In this document: one piece after another, positions 37,971 to 50,421 of the stretch
Layout: each line of letters starts with the position of its first letter
How positions within the stretch are numbered: the first letter of the stretch is position 1
Assembly (NCBI GenBank): GCA_014444615.1
Contig: PVXE01000024.1
Span: forward strand, 1-60,203
Origin: Tagaea sp. CACIAM 22H2
Lineage (GTDB): Bacteria > Pseudomonadota > Alphaproteobacteria > CACIAM-22H2
Direction of reading: 5' to 3'
Length of the DNA stretch: 60,203 nt
Notes under the pieces: generated by a model
What the model saw: the letters and a program-made list of their open reading frames with translations, nothing else
Told to the model about the DNA's origin: nothing
Database searches by the model: none
Position numbers and translations under genes: made by a program

Positions 37971-38728
37971 TGGGCGAGAAGCCTGCTTCGTCGCCTGACC
38001 TGCCGGAATCACCCTCGGCGCGAAAGCGCAAGAGGATTGGCTGGTGGCTTACTAGTGCGTGGGGGCTTGTTTCGGTTGCCATCGCGCTGGCGACTTGGGA
38101 TTCCACGATCAAGTTTCATGATCTGATGGAGGCCGTTGCTGCAGCATTTGGCCCCATTGCGCTGCTTTGGCTGATACTCGGATATCAGCAACAAGGCGAA
38201 GAGCTGGCATTGCAAAGACAAGAGCTAGAGATGCAGCGCCTGGAGACAAAGCGATTGGCGGACGAAACTGCACGACAGTCTGTATCAACTGAAAGCACTG
38301 AACTATATGCGCGCCGTGAGATTTTTTTTCGAGAGCTTGAGATTGTTAAGAAAGAGATCGATCGACGTACATTGATAATAATCAGGCATCTGCGTTCCGT
38401 GAATGTGGACGGTGGCAGCTGGGGCGTTGACGTTTCAAATCTGATCGAGCGAGCGAATTTAGGCGAAGAAAGTGTCTTTTTGGATGCTTTGGCCGATATT
38501 TTTAAGGCGAGTGGAGGCAATTGGGCGCGGGCAGCAGTTGCGAAGAAGTTCGGTAACGATCAAAAAATGAGAGAACTATTTGATGTGATCGAAGACCTCT
38601 TTGATCAGGCTGGTTCTGCAGACCCGTCTGGCCGTGTCTTGGCGATGCTAGAAGGTTCATATTTGGGAGAGGTCTACTTTCTTTTGAGCGTGACGTTTTC
38701 TTACGGCCGTAAGTATCGGAGCGCCTAG
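37970..38728 (+). CDS. Unknown membrane/coiled-coil protein inserted between glcE and glcF
   Basis: 252 residues. A basic N-terminus (RKRKR) and two TM helices (about 25-42 and 52-70, ending LLWLILGYQQQ) are followed at once by a heptad-like coiled coil (GEELALQRQELEMQRLETKRLADET, 72-96), then a soluble helical C-terminal domain (105-252: FFRELEIVKKEIDRRTLIIIRHLRS...). Two-TM plus LQRQELE-type coiled-coil proteins occur scattered in bacteria without assigned function. The gene is clearly A/T-richer than its neighbours, with many AT-ending codons, so it looks acquired; yet it is coupled to glcE by ATGA and stops 2 bp before glcF. It is not a normal Glc subunit. Confidence 0.8.
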   Translation: MGEKPASSPDLPESPSARKRKRIGWWLTSAWGLVSVAIALATWDSTIKFHDLMEAVAAAFGPIALLWLILGYQQQGEELALQRQELEMQRLETKRLADETARQSVSTESTELYARREIFFRELEIVKKEIDRRTLIIIRHLRSVNVDGGSWGVDVSNLIERANLGEESVFLDALADIFKASGGNWARAAVAKKFGNDQKMRELFDVIEDLFDQAGSADPSGRVLAMLEGSYLGEVYFLLSVTFSYGRKYRSA

Positions 38729-38730
38729 TC

Positions 38731-40032
38731 ATGCAAACCCATTTCACCCTCGCGCAATTGGCCGATGCGGATACGCGGGAGTCGGAAACGATCCTGCGCA
38801 AATGCGTGCATTGCGGATTCTGCACCGCGACCTGCCCGACCTATGTGACGCTGGGCGACGAGCTCGATAGCCCGCGCGGGCGCATCTATCTGATCAAGGA
38901 CATGCTGGAAGCCGGCCGTGCCGCCGATGCGCGCACGGTCAAGCATGTCGATCGCTGCTTGTCGTGCTTGTCGTGCATGACGACCTGCCCGTCGGGCGTC
39001 AATTACATGCACCTCGTCGATCATGCGCGTGCGCATATCGAAAAGACCTATACGCGCCCCTTCCTCGACCGCGCGCTTCGCAGCGTGCTGGCCGCGATCC
39101 TGCCTTATCCGGGGCGGATGCGCGTCGCGTTGATCGGCGCGTTGCTGGCGAAGCCGTTGCGCGCGCTGCTGCCGTCGAAGGGTTTCTTTGGCCGGATGCG
39201 CGCACTTCTCGATATGGCGCCCGCGCGCATTCCGTCGCCCTCGCCGATGGAAGGCGTGAAGCTGTTCCCGGCCGAAGGAAAAACGCGCAAACGCGTGGCG
39301 CTGCTGCAAGGCTGCGCGCAGCGCGTGCTCGCCCCGCAGATCAACGACGCGACGATCCGCTTGCTGACGCGCTTGGGCTGCGAGGTGGCGATCGCCGATG
39401 GGTCGGGCTGCTGCGGAGCACTCGTCCATCACATGGGCAAGACCGACGCAAGCCACCAAGCGGCGGCGGCCAATATCCGCGCCTGGATGAAGCTGTGGGG
39501 CGGGGCGGGGCCCGACGCGATCGTGGTCAACGCCTCGGGCTGCGGCACGACGGTCAAGGATTACGGCTTCATGTTCCGCGAGGACCCGCATCTGAAGGCG
39601 TTCGCCGAAGACGTGTCGCGCCGCACGAAGGATATCTCCGAATTGCTGACCGAGTTGGGCATGGGGAGTGCGAGGGCGCCGGAGAAACTCGTCGTCGCCT
39701 ATCACTCGGCCTGTTCGCTTCAGCATGGGCAGAAGCTGGGCGGGGTTCCACGCAAGCTGCTTGCCGATGTCGGGTTCGAGATTCGCGATCCCGCCGAAGG
39801 CCATCTGTGCTGCGGTTCGGCCGGCACCTATAATCTGATGCAGCCCGAACTTGCCCAGCAGCTTCAGGCGCGCAAAGTCGCGAATCTGCAAGCGTTGAAG
39901 CCCGATCTGGTGGCGGCGGGCAATATCGGCTGCATCGCGCAGATCGGGGCGGCGGCCTCCGTGCCGGTCGTCCATACGGTGGAATTGCTCGACTGGGCGG
40001 CCGGCGGTCCGAAGCCCGAGGCGTTGGCGTGA
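38731..40032 (+). CDS. glcF: Glycolate oxidase iron-sulfur subunit
   Basis: 433 residues. Two [4Fe-4S] motifs: C25xxC28xxC31xxxC35-P and C76xxC79xxC82xxxC86-P. Two CCG cysteine-rich domains (GSGCCGALVHHMG and HLCCGSAGTYN), as in GlcF/heterodisulfide-reductase-like subunits. Transfers electrons from GlcD/E to quinone. Normally directly after glcE; here displaced by the 759-bp unknown gene. The stop overlaps the greB GTG start. Confidence 0.95.
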   Translation: MQTHFTLAQLADADTRESETILRKCVHCGFCTATCPTYVTLGDELDSPRGRIYLIKDMLEAGRAADARTVKHVDRCLSCLSCMTTCPSGVNYMHLVDHARAHIEKTYTRPFLDRALRSVLAAILPYPGRMRVALIGALLAKPLRALLPSKGFFGRMRALLDMAPARIPSPSPMEGVKLFPAEGKTRKRVALLQGCAQRVLAPQINDATIRLLTRLGCEVAIADGSGCCGALVHHMGKTDASHQAAAANIRAWMKLWGGAGPDAIVVNASGCGTTVKDYGFMFREDPHLKAFAEDVSRRTKDISELLTELGMGSARAPEKLVVAYHSACSLQHGQKLGGVPRKLLADVGFEIRDPAEGHLCCGSAGTYNLMQPELAQQLQARKVANLQALKPDLVAAGNIGCIAQIGAAASVPVVHTVELLDWAAGGPKPEALA

Positions 40033-40574
40033 GCAAGGCGTTCACCAAAGAGAACGACGACGCGGACGACGACGACGGCCCCGAAATGCCGCCGCTGCCG
40101 GGCGGTTCGCGCAATCTGATGACGCCCGCGGGCTGGCAGAAGCTGCAAGACGAGCTCAAGCATCTGTTGCGCGTCGAGCGGCCCAAAGTCGTCGAGACCG
40201 TGTCCTGGGCGGCGGGCAATGGCGACCGCTCGGAGAATGGCGACTACATCTACGGCAAGCGCCGCTTGCGCGAGATCGACCGGCGTATCCGTTATCTGAC
40301 CAAGCGCTTGGAGATCGCCGAGATCGTCGATCCCGCGCGTCAGACCAACCGCGAACAGGTGTTCTTCGGGGCGCGCGTCACCTATGCCGACGGCGAGGGC
40401 GAGGAACGCATCGTGCGTTTGGTCGGCGTGGACGAGACCGATAGCGAGCCGGGCGCCATTGCCTGGGTCGCCCCCGTCGCGCGCGCGTTGTTGAAGGCGC
40501 GCGTGGGCGATCTAATTGACGTGCGTACGCCCAAGGGCGTGGAAACGCTCGAAGTCCTGAAGATCGAGTACTAA
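40029..40574 (+). CDS. greB: Transcription elongation factor GreB
   Basis: 181 residues from GTG 40029 (GTGA overlap with glcF). An acidic extension (about 7-18, ENDDADDDDG) precedes the Gre coiled coil: MTPAGWQKLQDELKHLLRVERPKVVETVSWAAGNGDRSENGDYIYGKRRLREIDRRIRYL, whose tip GDRSENGDY carries the acidic residues that enter the RNA polymerase channel; then an FKBP-like C-terminal domain ending GVETLEVLKIEY. Stimulates cleavage of backtracked RNA. A separate greA lies at 45920. Confidence 0.94.
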   Translation: MSKAFTKENDDADDDDGPEMPPLPGGSRNLMTPAGWQKLQDELKHLLRVERPKVVETVSWAAGNGDRSENGDYIYGKRRLREIDRRIRYLTKRLEIAEIVDPARQTNREQVFFGARVTYADGEGEERIVRLVGVDETDSEPGAIAWVAPVARALLKARVGDLIDVRTPKGVETLEVLKIEY

Positions 40575-41143
40575 GCCGTCAGCCGCGTCTGAAGCCGCGC
40601 GATGGCGCCGGCGAAAGCGGGCGGGTTGTCGGCCGCACGCGACAAAGCGATGGCGCCTTCGATGCACGCGACCGCGTCGAACGCCTCCGTACGCGCATCG
40701 GCGGGGGCACGCCCCGCGACGACCAAGGCGCGCGCGATCGCTTCGATCCAGCGCTGGAAATAGCCGCGGATGCGTGGCGCATAGGCTTCGCGCGTATCGG
40801 CCAGCGCGAAGGCGCCGAACAGGCACACGCGCCGCCCCGATTTGAAATACGCGTCGAGCGCTTTGCACATCTCGGTCAAACGCACGCGCGCTTCCTTCGC
40901 GTCGCCCGCCGGGATCGAGCGCAAGGGCGCGAAGATATTGCCTTCGAACCAGGCGTCCATCTCGGCGAGCACGTCCTCCGCCATTTGCGGTTTGCCGCCG
41001 GGGAAGAAGTGATAAAGGCTGCCTTTGCCCAAGCCTGTCGCCTTGCCGATTTCGGACAGGCTGGCGCCGTCATAGCCGCGCTTGCGGAAGATTTCCGCGA
41101 GCTTGGGCAGCACGTCCTGGCGTTCGGCAACAATTCGGGGCAT
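40571..41143 (-). CDS. TetR/AcrR family transcriptional regulator
   Basis: 190 residues. N-terminal HTH: AEIFRKRGYDGASLSEIGKATGLGKGSLYHFFPGGKPQMAEDVLAEMD, then a helical ligand domain with CLFGAFALADTREAYAPRIRGYFQRWIEAIARAL. Close in feel to the YxaF/LmrA subgroup. A double operator-like sequence lies 15-51 bp upstream of its start, consistent with autoregulation. No divergent transporter or enzyme sits next to it (carA begins 209 bp away), so further targets are elsewhere. Converges with greB by a 4-bp stop overlap (CTAA). Confidence 0.9.
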   Translation of the reverse strand: MPRIVAERQDVLPKLAEIFRKRGYDGASLSEIGKATGLGKGSLYHFFPGGKPQMAEDVLAEMDAWFEGNIFAPLRSIPAGDAKEARVRLTEMCKALDAYFKSGRRVCLFGAFALADTREAYAPRIRGYFQRWIEAIARALVVAGRAPADARTEAFDAVACIEGAIALSRAADNPPAFAGAIARLQTRLTA

Positions 41144-41157
41144 GGCGGTAAATGTCT

Positions 41158-41194
41158 ATGGACCGATAGGTACAAACTAAACCAATCGGTCCAT
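41158..41194. promoter_or_regulatory. Double TetR-type operator
   Basis: Two oppositely oriented copies of a 16-bp sequence: TGGACCGATAGGTACA at 41159-41174, and TGGACCGATTGGTTTA on the other strand at 41178-41193, forming a perfect 10-bp outer inverted repeat (ATGGACCGAT/ATCGGTCCAT). Each copy is itself roughly palindromic (ACCGAT-GGT), as in operators of YxaF/LmrA-like TetR repressors. Immediately upstream of the TetR gene. Confidence 0.65.
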
Positions 41195-41291
41195 TAAAGC
41201 GAGCCGGAATCGCTCGGCGAGTCGGCGCTGCCGTTTGGCGGTGCATCGAAAATGACGTTATTTCAGCGCGTTACGGGCGGCGTATCCGGGC

Positions 41292-41320
41292 TTGACCAAA
41301 GCTTGGGCAGGCGCCTAGAC
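41292..41320 (+). promoter_or_regulatory. Possible promoter of carA
   Basis: TTGACC at 41292-41297, a 17-bp spacer, then CTAGAC at 41315-41320. The -35 is good and the -10 poor. It fits a start about 25 nt before the carA ATG, which has AGGAG seven bases upstream. Confidence 0.35.
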
Positions 41321-41351
41321 CCGCCGCCGATCGCCAACCCAGGAGCCCCGC

Positions 41352-42542
<1,191 letters not shown>

Positions 42543-42545
42543 GCC

Positions 42546-45803
<3,258 letters not shown>

Positions 45804-45919
45804 AGGCGCCTCCCGAAACGCGTTGCGGACCGGGCGGCCGGTTCCCCCGGAACCGACCGCGGGCGTGCGATTTTGCCGAAGAGGGCGAGGTATAGGAAAC
45901 GGACGAGAGTTCGCGATAA

Positions 45920-46393
45920 ATGGACAAAGTTCCGATGACGCCCGAGGGCTACGAGCGCCTCGAAGCCGAGTTGAAGAATTTGAAGTCGAACGAGCGGCCC
46001 GCGATCATTCGTGCGATCGCCGAGGCGCGCGATCACGGCGACCTTTCGGAAAACGCGGAGTATCACGCCGCGCGCGAGCGCCAGTCTTTCATCGAGGGCC
46101 GCATTCTGGAACTCGAGGACAAAATCAGCCGCGCCGAAGTGATCGACATCTCCTCGCTCTCGGGCAAGCAGATCAAGTTCGGCGCGAAGGTCACGCTGGC
46201 GGACGAGGATACGGACGAGGAATCGACCTATCAGATCGTCGGCGCGGACGAAGCCGATATCGAGAAAGGCCGCATTTCGATCACCTCGCCGCTCGCGCGC
46301 GCGTTGATCAACAAGCAGGCCGGCGACACGGTCGAGGTCGCGACACCGCGCGGCCACAAGGCCTACGAGATCATGAAGGTGAAATTCAAATAG
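45920..46393 (+). CDS. greA: Transcription elongation factor GreA
   Basis: 157 residues, the standard GreA length. [64 protein letters not shown] is the coiled coil with acidic tip GDLSENAEY; the FKBP-like domain ends [12 protein letters not shown]. Rescues backtracked RNA polymerase. It follows carB after 116 bp, the common alphaproteobacterial order carA-carB-greA. Confidence 0.97.
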   Translation: MDKVPMTPEGYERLEAELKNLKSNERPAIIRAIAEARDHGDLSENAEYHAARERQSFIEGRILELEDKISRAEVIDISSLSGKQIKFGAKVTLADEDTDEESTYQIVGADEADIEKGRISITSPLARALINKQAGDTVEVATPRGHKAYEIMKVKFK

Positions 46394-46415
46394 ACGGCGC
46401 GGCGCGCGCCGTCTA
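46391..46415 (+). terminator. Strong hairpin at the greA stop codon, possible terminator
   Basis: TAGACGGCGCG and CGCGCCGTCTA form a perfect 11-bp stem with a GCG loop; the arm includes the greA TAG. It is followed by AAAACA rather than T's, so intrinsic termination on the plus strand is doubtful. Confidence 0.4.
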
Positions 46416-46512
46416 AAACACCGGTCGTCTTCGGGGCTCGCGGCAGTCGCCCCGGTCTTGAGAGGGAAACCTCCAAGCACTGCCTTCTCGATCCGTTCGA
46501 GGAGGAATATCC

Positions 46513-47292
46513 ATGACCGCCATTTCCGTCGCCGAACTTTCCAATCTGCCGGGGGCAACGCTTTACGACGTGCGCCGCCGGCCGGTGTTCCGTGCCGCCG
46601 ACGCTTCCATTCCGGGGGCGGAATATCGCGATCCGGCGTTGGTCCATCGCTGGAGGCGCGACCTGCCGGCGGGCGCGCCGATCATCGTGTTTTGCGTGCA
46701 CGGCCATGCGGTCAGCCAAGGGGCGGCGGCCGCGCTGCGGGCGGCGGGGCATGACGCGCGCTTTCTCGACGGCGGGTTCGAAGCTTGGCGCGAAGCCGGA
46801 AAGCCGACGGCGCCGAAACTCGCGATGGCGCCCACGCGCTGGGTCACGCGCGAACGGCCGAAGATCGACCGCGTCGCGTGCCCGTGGCTGATCGCACGTT
46901 TCGTCGATCCGCAGGCCGAGTTTCATTTCGTGCCCTCCGGCGAGGTGATCGCGGCGGCGAAGCGTCTCGACGCCGAGCCGTTCGACGTGCCCGGCGTCAA
47001 ATTCTCGCATGACGGCGAGAATTGCAGTTTCGACGCGTTCTTATTGCGGTACGGGCTCGACGATCCGGGCTTGCGCGCACTCGCCCCCATCGTACGCGGC
47101 GCAGATACCGGGCGGCCCGATCTGGCCCCCGAAGCCGCCGGGCTTCTGGCGATGTCGCTGGGCTTGTCGGCGATGAATCCCGCCGACGATCATGCGATGC
47201 TGCGCCAGGGATTCGTGCTCTACGATGCGCTATATGCCTGGGCTTCGACGGCCCGCGAAGAAAAGCACGGCTGGCCGCCGAAGCAAGGATGA
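46513..47292 (+). CDS. Rhodanese-ChrB fusion protein (chromate-resistance type)
   Basis: 259 residues, ATG 46513 after GAGGAGG. The N-terminal rhodanese domain (1-100) has the loop FCVHGHAVSQG with C61 as the sulfur-carrying Cys and LDGGFEAWREAGKPT closing it. The C-terminal ChrB domain (105-259): RWVTRERPKIDRVACPWLIARFVDPQAEFHFV..., FDAFLLRYGLDDPGLRALAPIVRGADTG. ChrB domains accompany ChrA and are reported to sense or aid chromate resistance. The stop overlaps the first of two possible chrA starts. Confidence 0.92.
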   Translation: MTAISVAELSNLPGATLYDVRRRPVFRAADASIPGAEYRDPALVHRWRRDLPAGAPIIVFCVHGHAVSQGAAAALRAAGHDARFLDGGFEAWREAGKPTAPKLAMAPTRWVTRERPKIDRVACPWLIARFVDPQAEFHFVPSGEVIAAAKRLDAEPFDVPGVKFSHDGENCSFDAFLLRYGLDDPGLRALAPIVRGADTGRPDLAPEAAGLLAMSLGLSAMNPADDHAMLRQGFVLYDALYAWASTAREEKHGWPPKQG

Positions 47293-47297
47293 CGACG

Positions 47298-48584
47298 ATG
47301 CCCGACGCGAACGCGCTCGCTTTTCCGGACCGCCCGAGTTTCGGCGAAGCCTTCGTCTATTGGCTGAAACTCGGCTGTCTGTCGTTCGGCGGGCCCGCCG
47401 GTCAGATCGCGATGATGCAGACCGATCTGGTCGACCGGCATAAATGGATCGGGCAGGGCCCTTTCCTGCGGGGCTTGTCCTTCGCCACGTTGCTGCCGGG
47501 ACCGGAAGCCCAGCAGCTCGCCACCTATATCGGCTGGCGCCTGCATGGGCCCTGGGGCGGCATCGTCGCGGGCGGCCTGTTCGTGCTGCCCGGCGCGTTG
47601 GCCATGCTGGTGTTGTCGTGGATCGCGGCGCATTACGGCGACACGAAATGGGTCGGCGCTGTGTTCGACGGGTTGAAGCCCGTCGTCGTCGCCATCGTCG
47701 CGCATGCGGTGTGGCGCATCGGCAAGAAGGCGTTGACGACATGGCAGGCGACGGCGCTGGCGGGCTTCGCCTTCGGCGCGCTTTATTTCGCCGATATGGA
47801 TTTCCCGTGGGTCGTCGCCATCGCGGCGGCGATTGGCGCGTTCGCGTCGCGCTGGGGGAATTTCTTCGCGCCCGCCGGTCACGCCGTCAAGCCGGGCGAA
47901 ACGGGCGAATTGCCGCGTAACGGCGCTTGGCGCATCGCCAAGCTGGTCGCGATCTTCGTCGTGCTGTGGGCCATTCCGGTCTATGCGATCGTCGCGCTTT
48001 TCGGCGCCTATCCGTTCGCCGATCTCGCCGAATTGATGACCAAGGCGGCGTTCGTGACGTTCGGCGGCGCCTATGCCGTGTTGCCTTACATCGCCGACGC
48101 GGCGGTCAATCTCTATGACTGGCTGTCGGCGGACGACATGCTCAACGGTCTGGCATTGGCGGAATCCACGCCCGGACCGCTGATCCTGGTGCTGCAATAT
48201 GTCGGCTTCTACGCCGGATGGAACGGCGGCAGCGCCGATCCCGCGACGGCGGCGATGGCCGGCGCGTTCCTTGCGACCTATTGCACCTTCCTGCCGAGCT
48301 TCCTGTTCATCCTGGCGGGCGCGCCTTACGTCGAAGGGCTTCACGCCAACAAGGCGGTGTCGGCGGCGCTGGCGGCGATCACCGCCGCGATCGTCGGCGT
48401 GATTTTGAATCTCGCCGTCTTCCTCGGCCAAGAAGTGTTCTTGCCGAAGACCGGGCCGGATTTGATCGCCATCGCCGTGGCGGCGATCGCCTTCGCCGCG
48501 TCGGTGCGCTTTAACCCACCGATCCATTACATGGTGGCGGGCGGGGCGGCTTACGGCATTGCGCGGATGCTCGCCGGGCTATGA
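47298..48584 (+). CDS. chrA: Chromate transporter ChrA, long-chain (two-domain) type
   Basis: 428 residues from ATG 47298, with AAGGA at 47285-47289; the ATG at 47289 would overlap the ChrB-like stop and add three residues. Two homologous CHR halves: first FVYWLKLGCLSFGGPAGQIAMMQ...LLPGPEAQQLATYIGW, second AELMTKAAFVTFGGAYAVLPYIADAAV...GLALAESTPGPLILVLQYVGF, each with FGG and the PGP motif. About 10-13 TM segments. Exports chromate (possibly sulfate-like oxyanions). Followed by an overlapping RNHCP gene. Confidence 0.94.
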   Translation: MPDANALAFPDRPSFGEAFVYWLKLGCLSFGGPAGQIAMMQTDLVDRHKWIGQGPFLRGLSFATLLPGPEAQQLATYIGWRLHGPWGGIVAGGLFVLPGALAMLVLSWIAAHYGDTKWVGAVFDGLKPVVVAIVAHAVWRIGKKALTTWQATALAGFAFGALYFADMDFPWVVAIAAAIGAFASRWGNFFAPAGHAVKPGETGELPRNGAWRIAKLVAIFVVLWAIPVYAIVALFGAYPFADLAELMTKAAFVTFGGAYAVLPYIADAAVNLYDWLSADDMLNGLALAESTPGPLILVLQYVGFYAGWNGGSADPATAAMAGAFLATYCTFLPSFLFILAGAPYVEGLHANKAVSAALAAITAAIVGVILNLAVFLGQEVFLPKTGPDLIAIAVAAIAFAASVRFNPPIHYMVAGGAAYGIARMLAGL

Positions 48585-48919
48585 GCGGCTCGTTCACACG
48601 CCGCGTCGAAGATTTCGTTTGCGTCAAATGCGGCGCCAAAACGCGCGGTGACGGCTACACGAACCATTGCCCGAAATGCCTGTGGTCGCTGCATGTCGAC
48701 GTATCGCCCGGCGACCGCGCGGAGGATTGCGGCGGCGCCATGCGCCCCGTCGCGGTGGAGGACAAAGGCGGCAAACGCTCGATCGTGCATGTGTGCGACA
48801 AATGCGGCGTCACGCGCCGCTGCCGCACCTCGCCGAATGACGACCCGGAGGCGATCTACGCGCTGGCGCGCAGTGCCGCCGAAGGCGTCATAGGAAGAAG
48901 ACGAGGTCGACCAGAATGA
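48581..48919 (+). CDS. RNHCP domain protein
   Basis: 112 residues, ATG overlapping the chrA stop by 4 bp. Zinc-ribbon-like cysteines: C14/C17 (FVCVKCG), C30/C33 (NHCPKC, the RNHCP core), C50, and C72/C75 (VCDKCG). Small cytosolic zinc-finger family of unknown function, often considered RNA- or nucleic-acid-associated. Being third in the chr cluster may be incidental. Its 3' end overlaps the convergent NhaD-like gene by 32 bp. Confidence 0.85.
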   Translation: MSGSFTRRVEDFVCVKCGAKTRGDGYTNHCPKCLWSLHVDVSPGDRAEDCGGAMRPVAVEDKGGKRSIVHVCDKCGVTRRCRTSPNDDPEAIYALARSAAEGVIGRRRGRPE

Positions 48920-50297
48920 AACACGGGATCAGGAACGCGATCGACCACAGCATATAGCCGAAGAAGCTCGGCATCTTCACGCCGTTCTCCTCCGCCACTG
49001 CCTTGACCATGAAATTCGGCGCGTTGCCGATATAGGTGTTGGCGCCCATGAACACCGCACCCGCCGAAATCGCCGCGAGCGTGGTGGCAAGCGGGCCCAT
49101 CAGCGTCGCGGGATCGCCGCCGGCCGTGTTGAAGAACACGAGATAGGTCGGCGCGTTGTCGAGGAAGCTCGACAGAATGCCGGTCAGCCAGAAATACATC
49201 GCCGCGTTGGGCGTGCCGTCTTGGTTCGTCACCGCGGCGACGACACCCGCGAAAGCGCCGTCCTTGCCGGCTTTCAGCATCGCGATGACCGGCACGATGG
49301 TGACGAAAATGCCGAAGAACAATTTCGCCACTTCCTGAATCGGGCCCCAGGAAAACGCGTTGGCTTCGCGGCAGCCTGGCGGCGTGATTTTAAGCGACAG
49401 CCACGCGAGGGCGAGCAGGATCACGTCGCGCGCCACGCCCTGCAGCTCGATGACCGTGCCGGCGATGTTCCAGGCGATGCCGGGCTTCCACAGGCCCGAC
49501 ATCAGCACCGCCGCCACGACGCCGCCGAGCAGCAGGATGTTCACCTTGCCCTCGATCGACAGCGGCGCATCCGGCGTGGGGTCGTACTTGGCCTTGAAGT
49601 TTTCGTCGCGGTGATAGAACCAGCTGTCGAGCGCATAGAACGCGACGAGCAGGATTACGGTCACCGTCAGCATCGGCAGGAACAGATGGATCGTCGGCCA
49701 AAAAAAGCCGACGCCTTTCAGGAAGCCGAGGAACAGCGGCGGATCGCCGAGCGGCGTGAGGCTTCCGCCGATATTCGCGACCAGGAAGATGAAGAAGATC
49801 ACGACATGCGCGTTGTGGCGGCGTTCGTCGTTGGCGCGCAAGACGGGGCGGATCAGCAGCATCGCGGCCCCGGTCGTGCCGGTGACGCTGGCGATGCCCG
49901 TGCCGACTGCCAGCAAGGCCGTGTTGGTTTTCGGGCTGCCGTGCAGATTGCCCTTCACATAGACGCCGCCCGCGATGGTGAACAGGGAGCCGAGCAAAAT
50001 CAGGAAGGGGATGTATTCGGCCGCCATCGTGTGCCAGATCGCGGCGAAAGCGGTGGCGAAGCCGAACGAGGCGACGAAGGGCAGGATGATAGCCAGCGCC
50101 CAAGCCAACGCGATCTTGCCGTAATGATGGTGCCACAGCGACGGGGCGGCCAGCGGCAATACGGCGATCGACAGCAGCAAGCCGCAAAACGGAATGGCCC
50201 AGGGCCAGGCGAGCGCGGCCCCATCCAGATCCGCTGCGGACACCGTTCCCGGCATGACGGCCAAAATCGCCGCCGCCGCAAACAACCGAATCGACAT
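48888..50297 (-). CDS. NhaD-type sodium:proton antiporter
   Basis: 469 residues. A cleavable-looking signal (AVMPGTVSA-A) and about 12 TM helices. Ion-transporter superfamily elements: VTGTTGAAMLLIRPVLRAN, FLVANIGGSLTPLGDPPLFLGFLKGV (N-GG-TPLGDPP re-entrant motif) and GILSSFLDNAPTYLVFFNTAGGDP with Asp-Asn-Ala-Pro, then FMGANTYIGNAPNFMVKAVAEE. These match NhaD/UIT3-type Na+/H+ antiporters better than ArsB. It would extrude Na+ and is divergent from the Na+-dependent bicarbonate transporter gene across 124 bp. Confidence 0.9.
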   Translation of the reverse strand: MSIRLFAAAAILAVMPGTVSAADLDGAALAWPWAIPFCGLLLSIAVLPLAAPSLWHHHYGKIALAWALAIILPFVASFGFATAFAAIWHTMAAEYIPFLILLGSLFTIAGGVYVKGNLHGSPKTNTALLAVGTGIASVTGTTGAAMLLIRPVLRANDERRHNAHVVIFFIFLVANIGGSLTPLGDPPLFLGFLKGVGFFWPTIHLFLPMLTVTVILLVAFYALDSWFYHRDENFKAKYDPTPDAPLSIEGKVNILLLGGVVAAVLMSGLWKPGIAWNIAGTVIELQGVARDVILLALAWLSLKITPPGCREANAFSWGPIQEVAKLFFGIFVTIVPVIAMLKAGKDGAFAGVVAAVTNQDGTPNAAMYFWLTGILSSFLDNAPTYLVFFNTAGGDPATLMGPLATTLAAISAGAVFMGANTYIGNAPNFMVKAVAEENGVKMPSFFGYMLWSIAFLIPCFILVDLVFFL

Positions 50298-50421
50298 ACC
50301 CGAAACCCCCGCCGTTCTACGCTTGTTGGCCGGTGAACTTGGCCGGGGGGAACCGCCCCGTCAAGCGAAGTTGGCGGCGGTCCGGGGTGGCATTTGGCAT
50401 CGCGAACCCTATATTCGGCGC

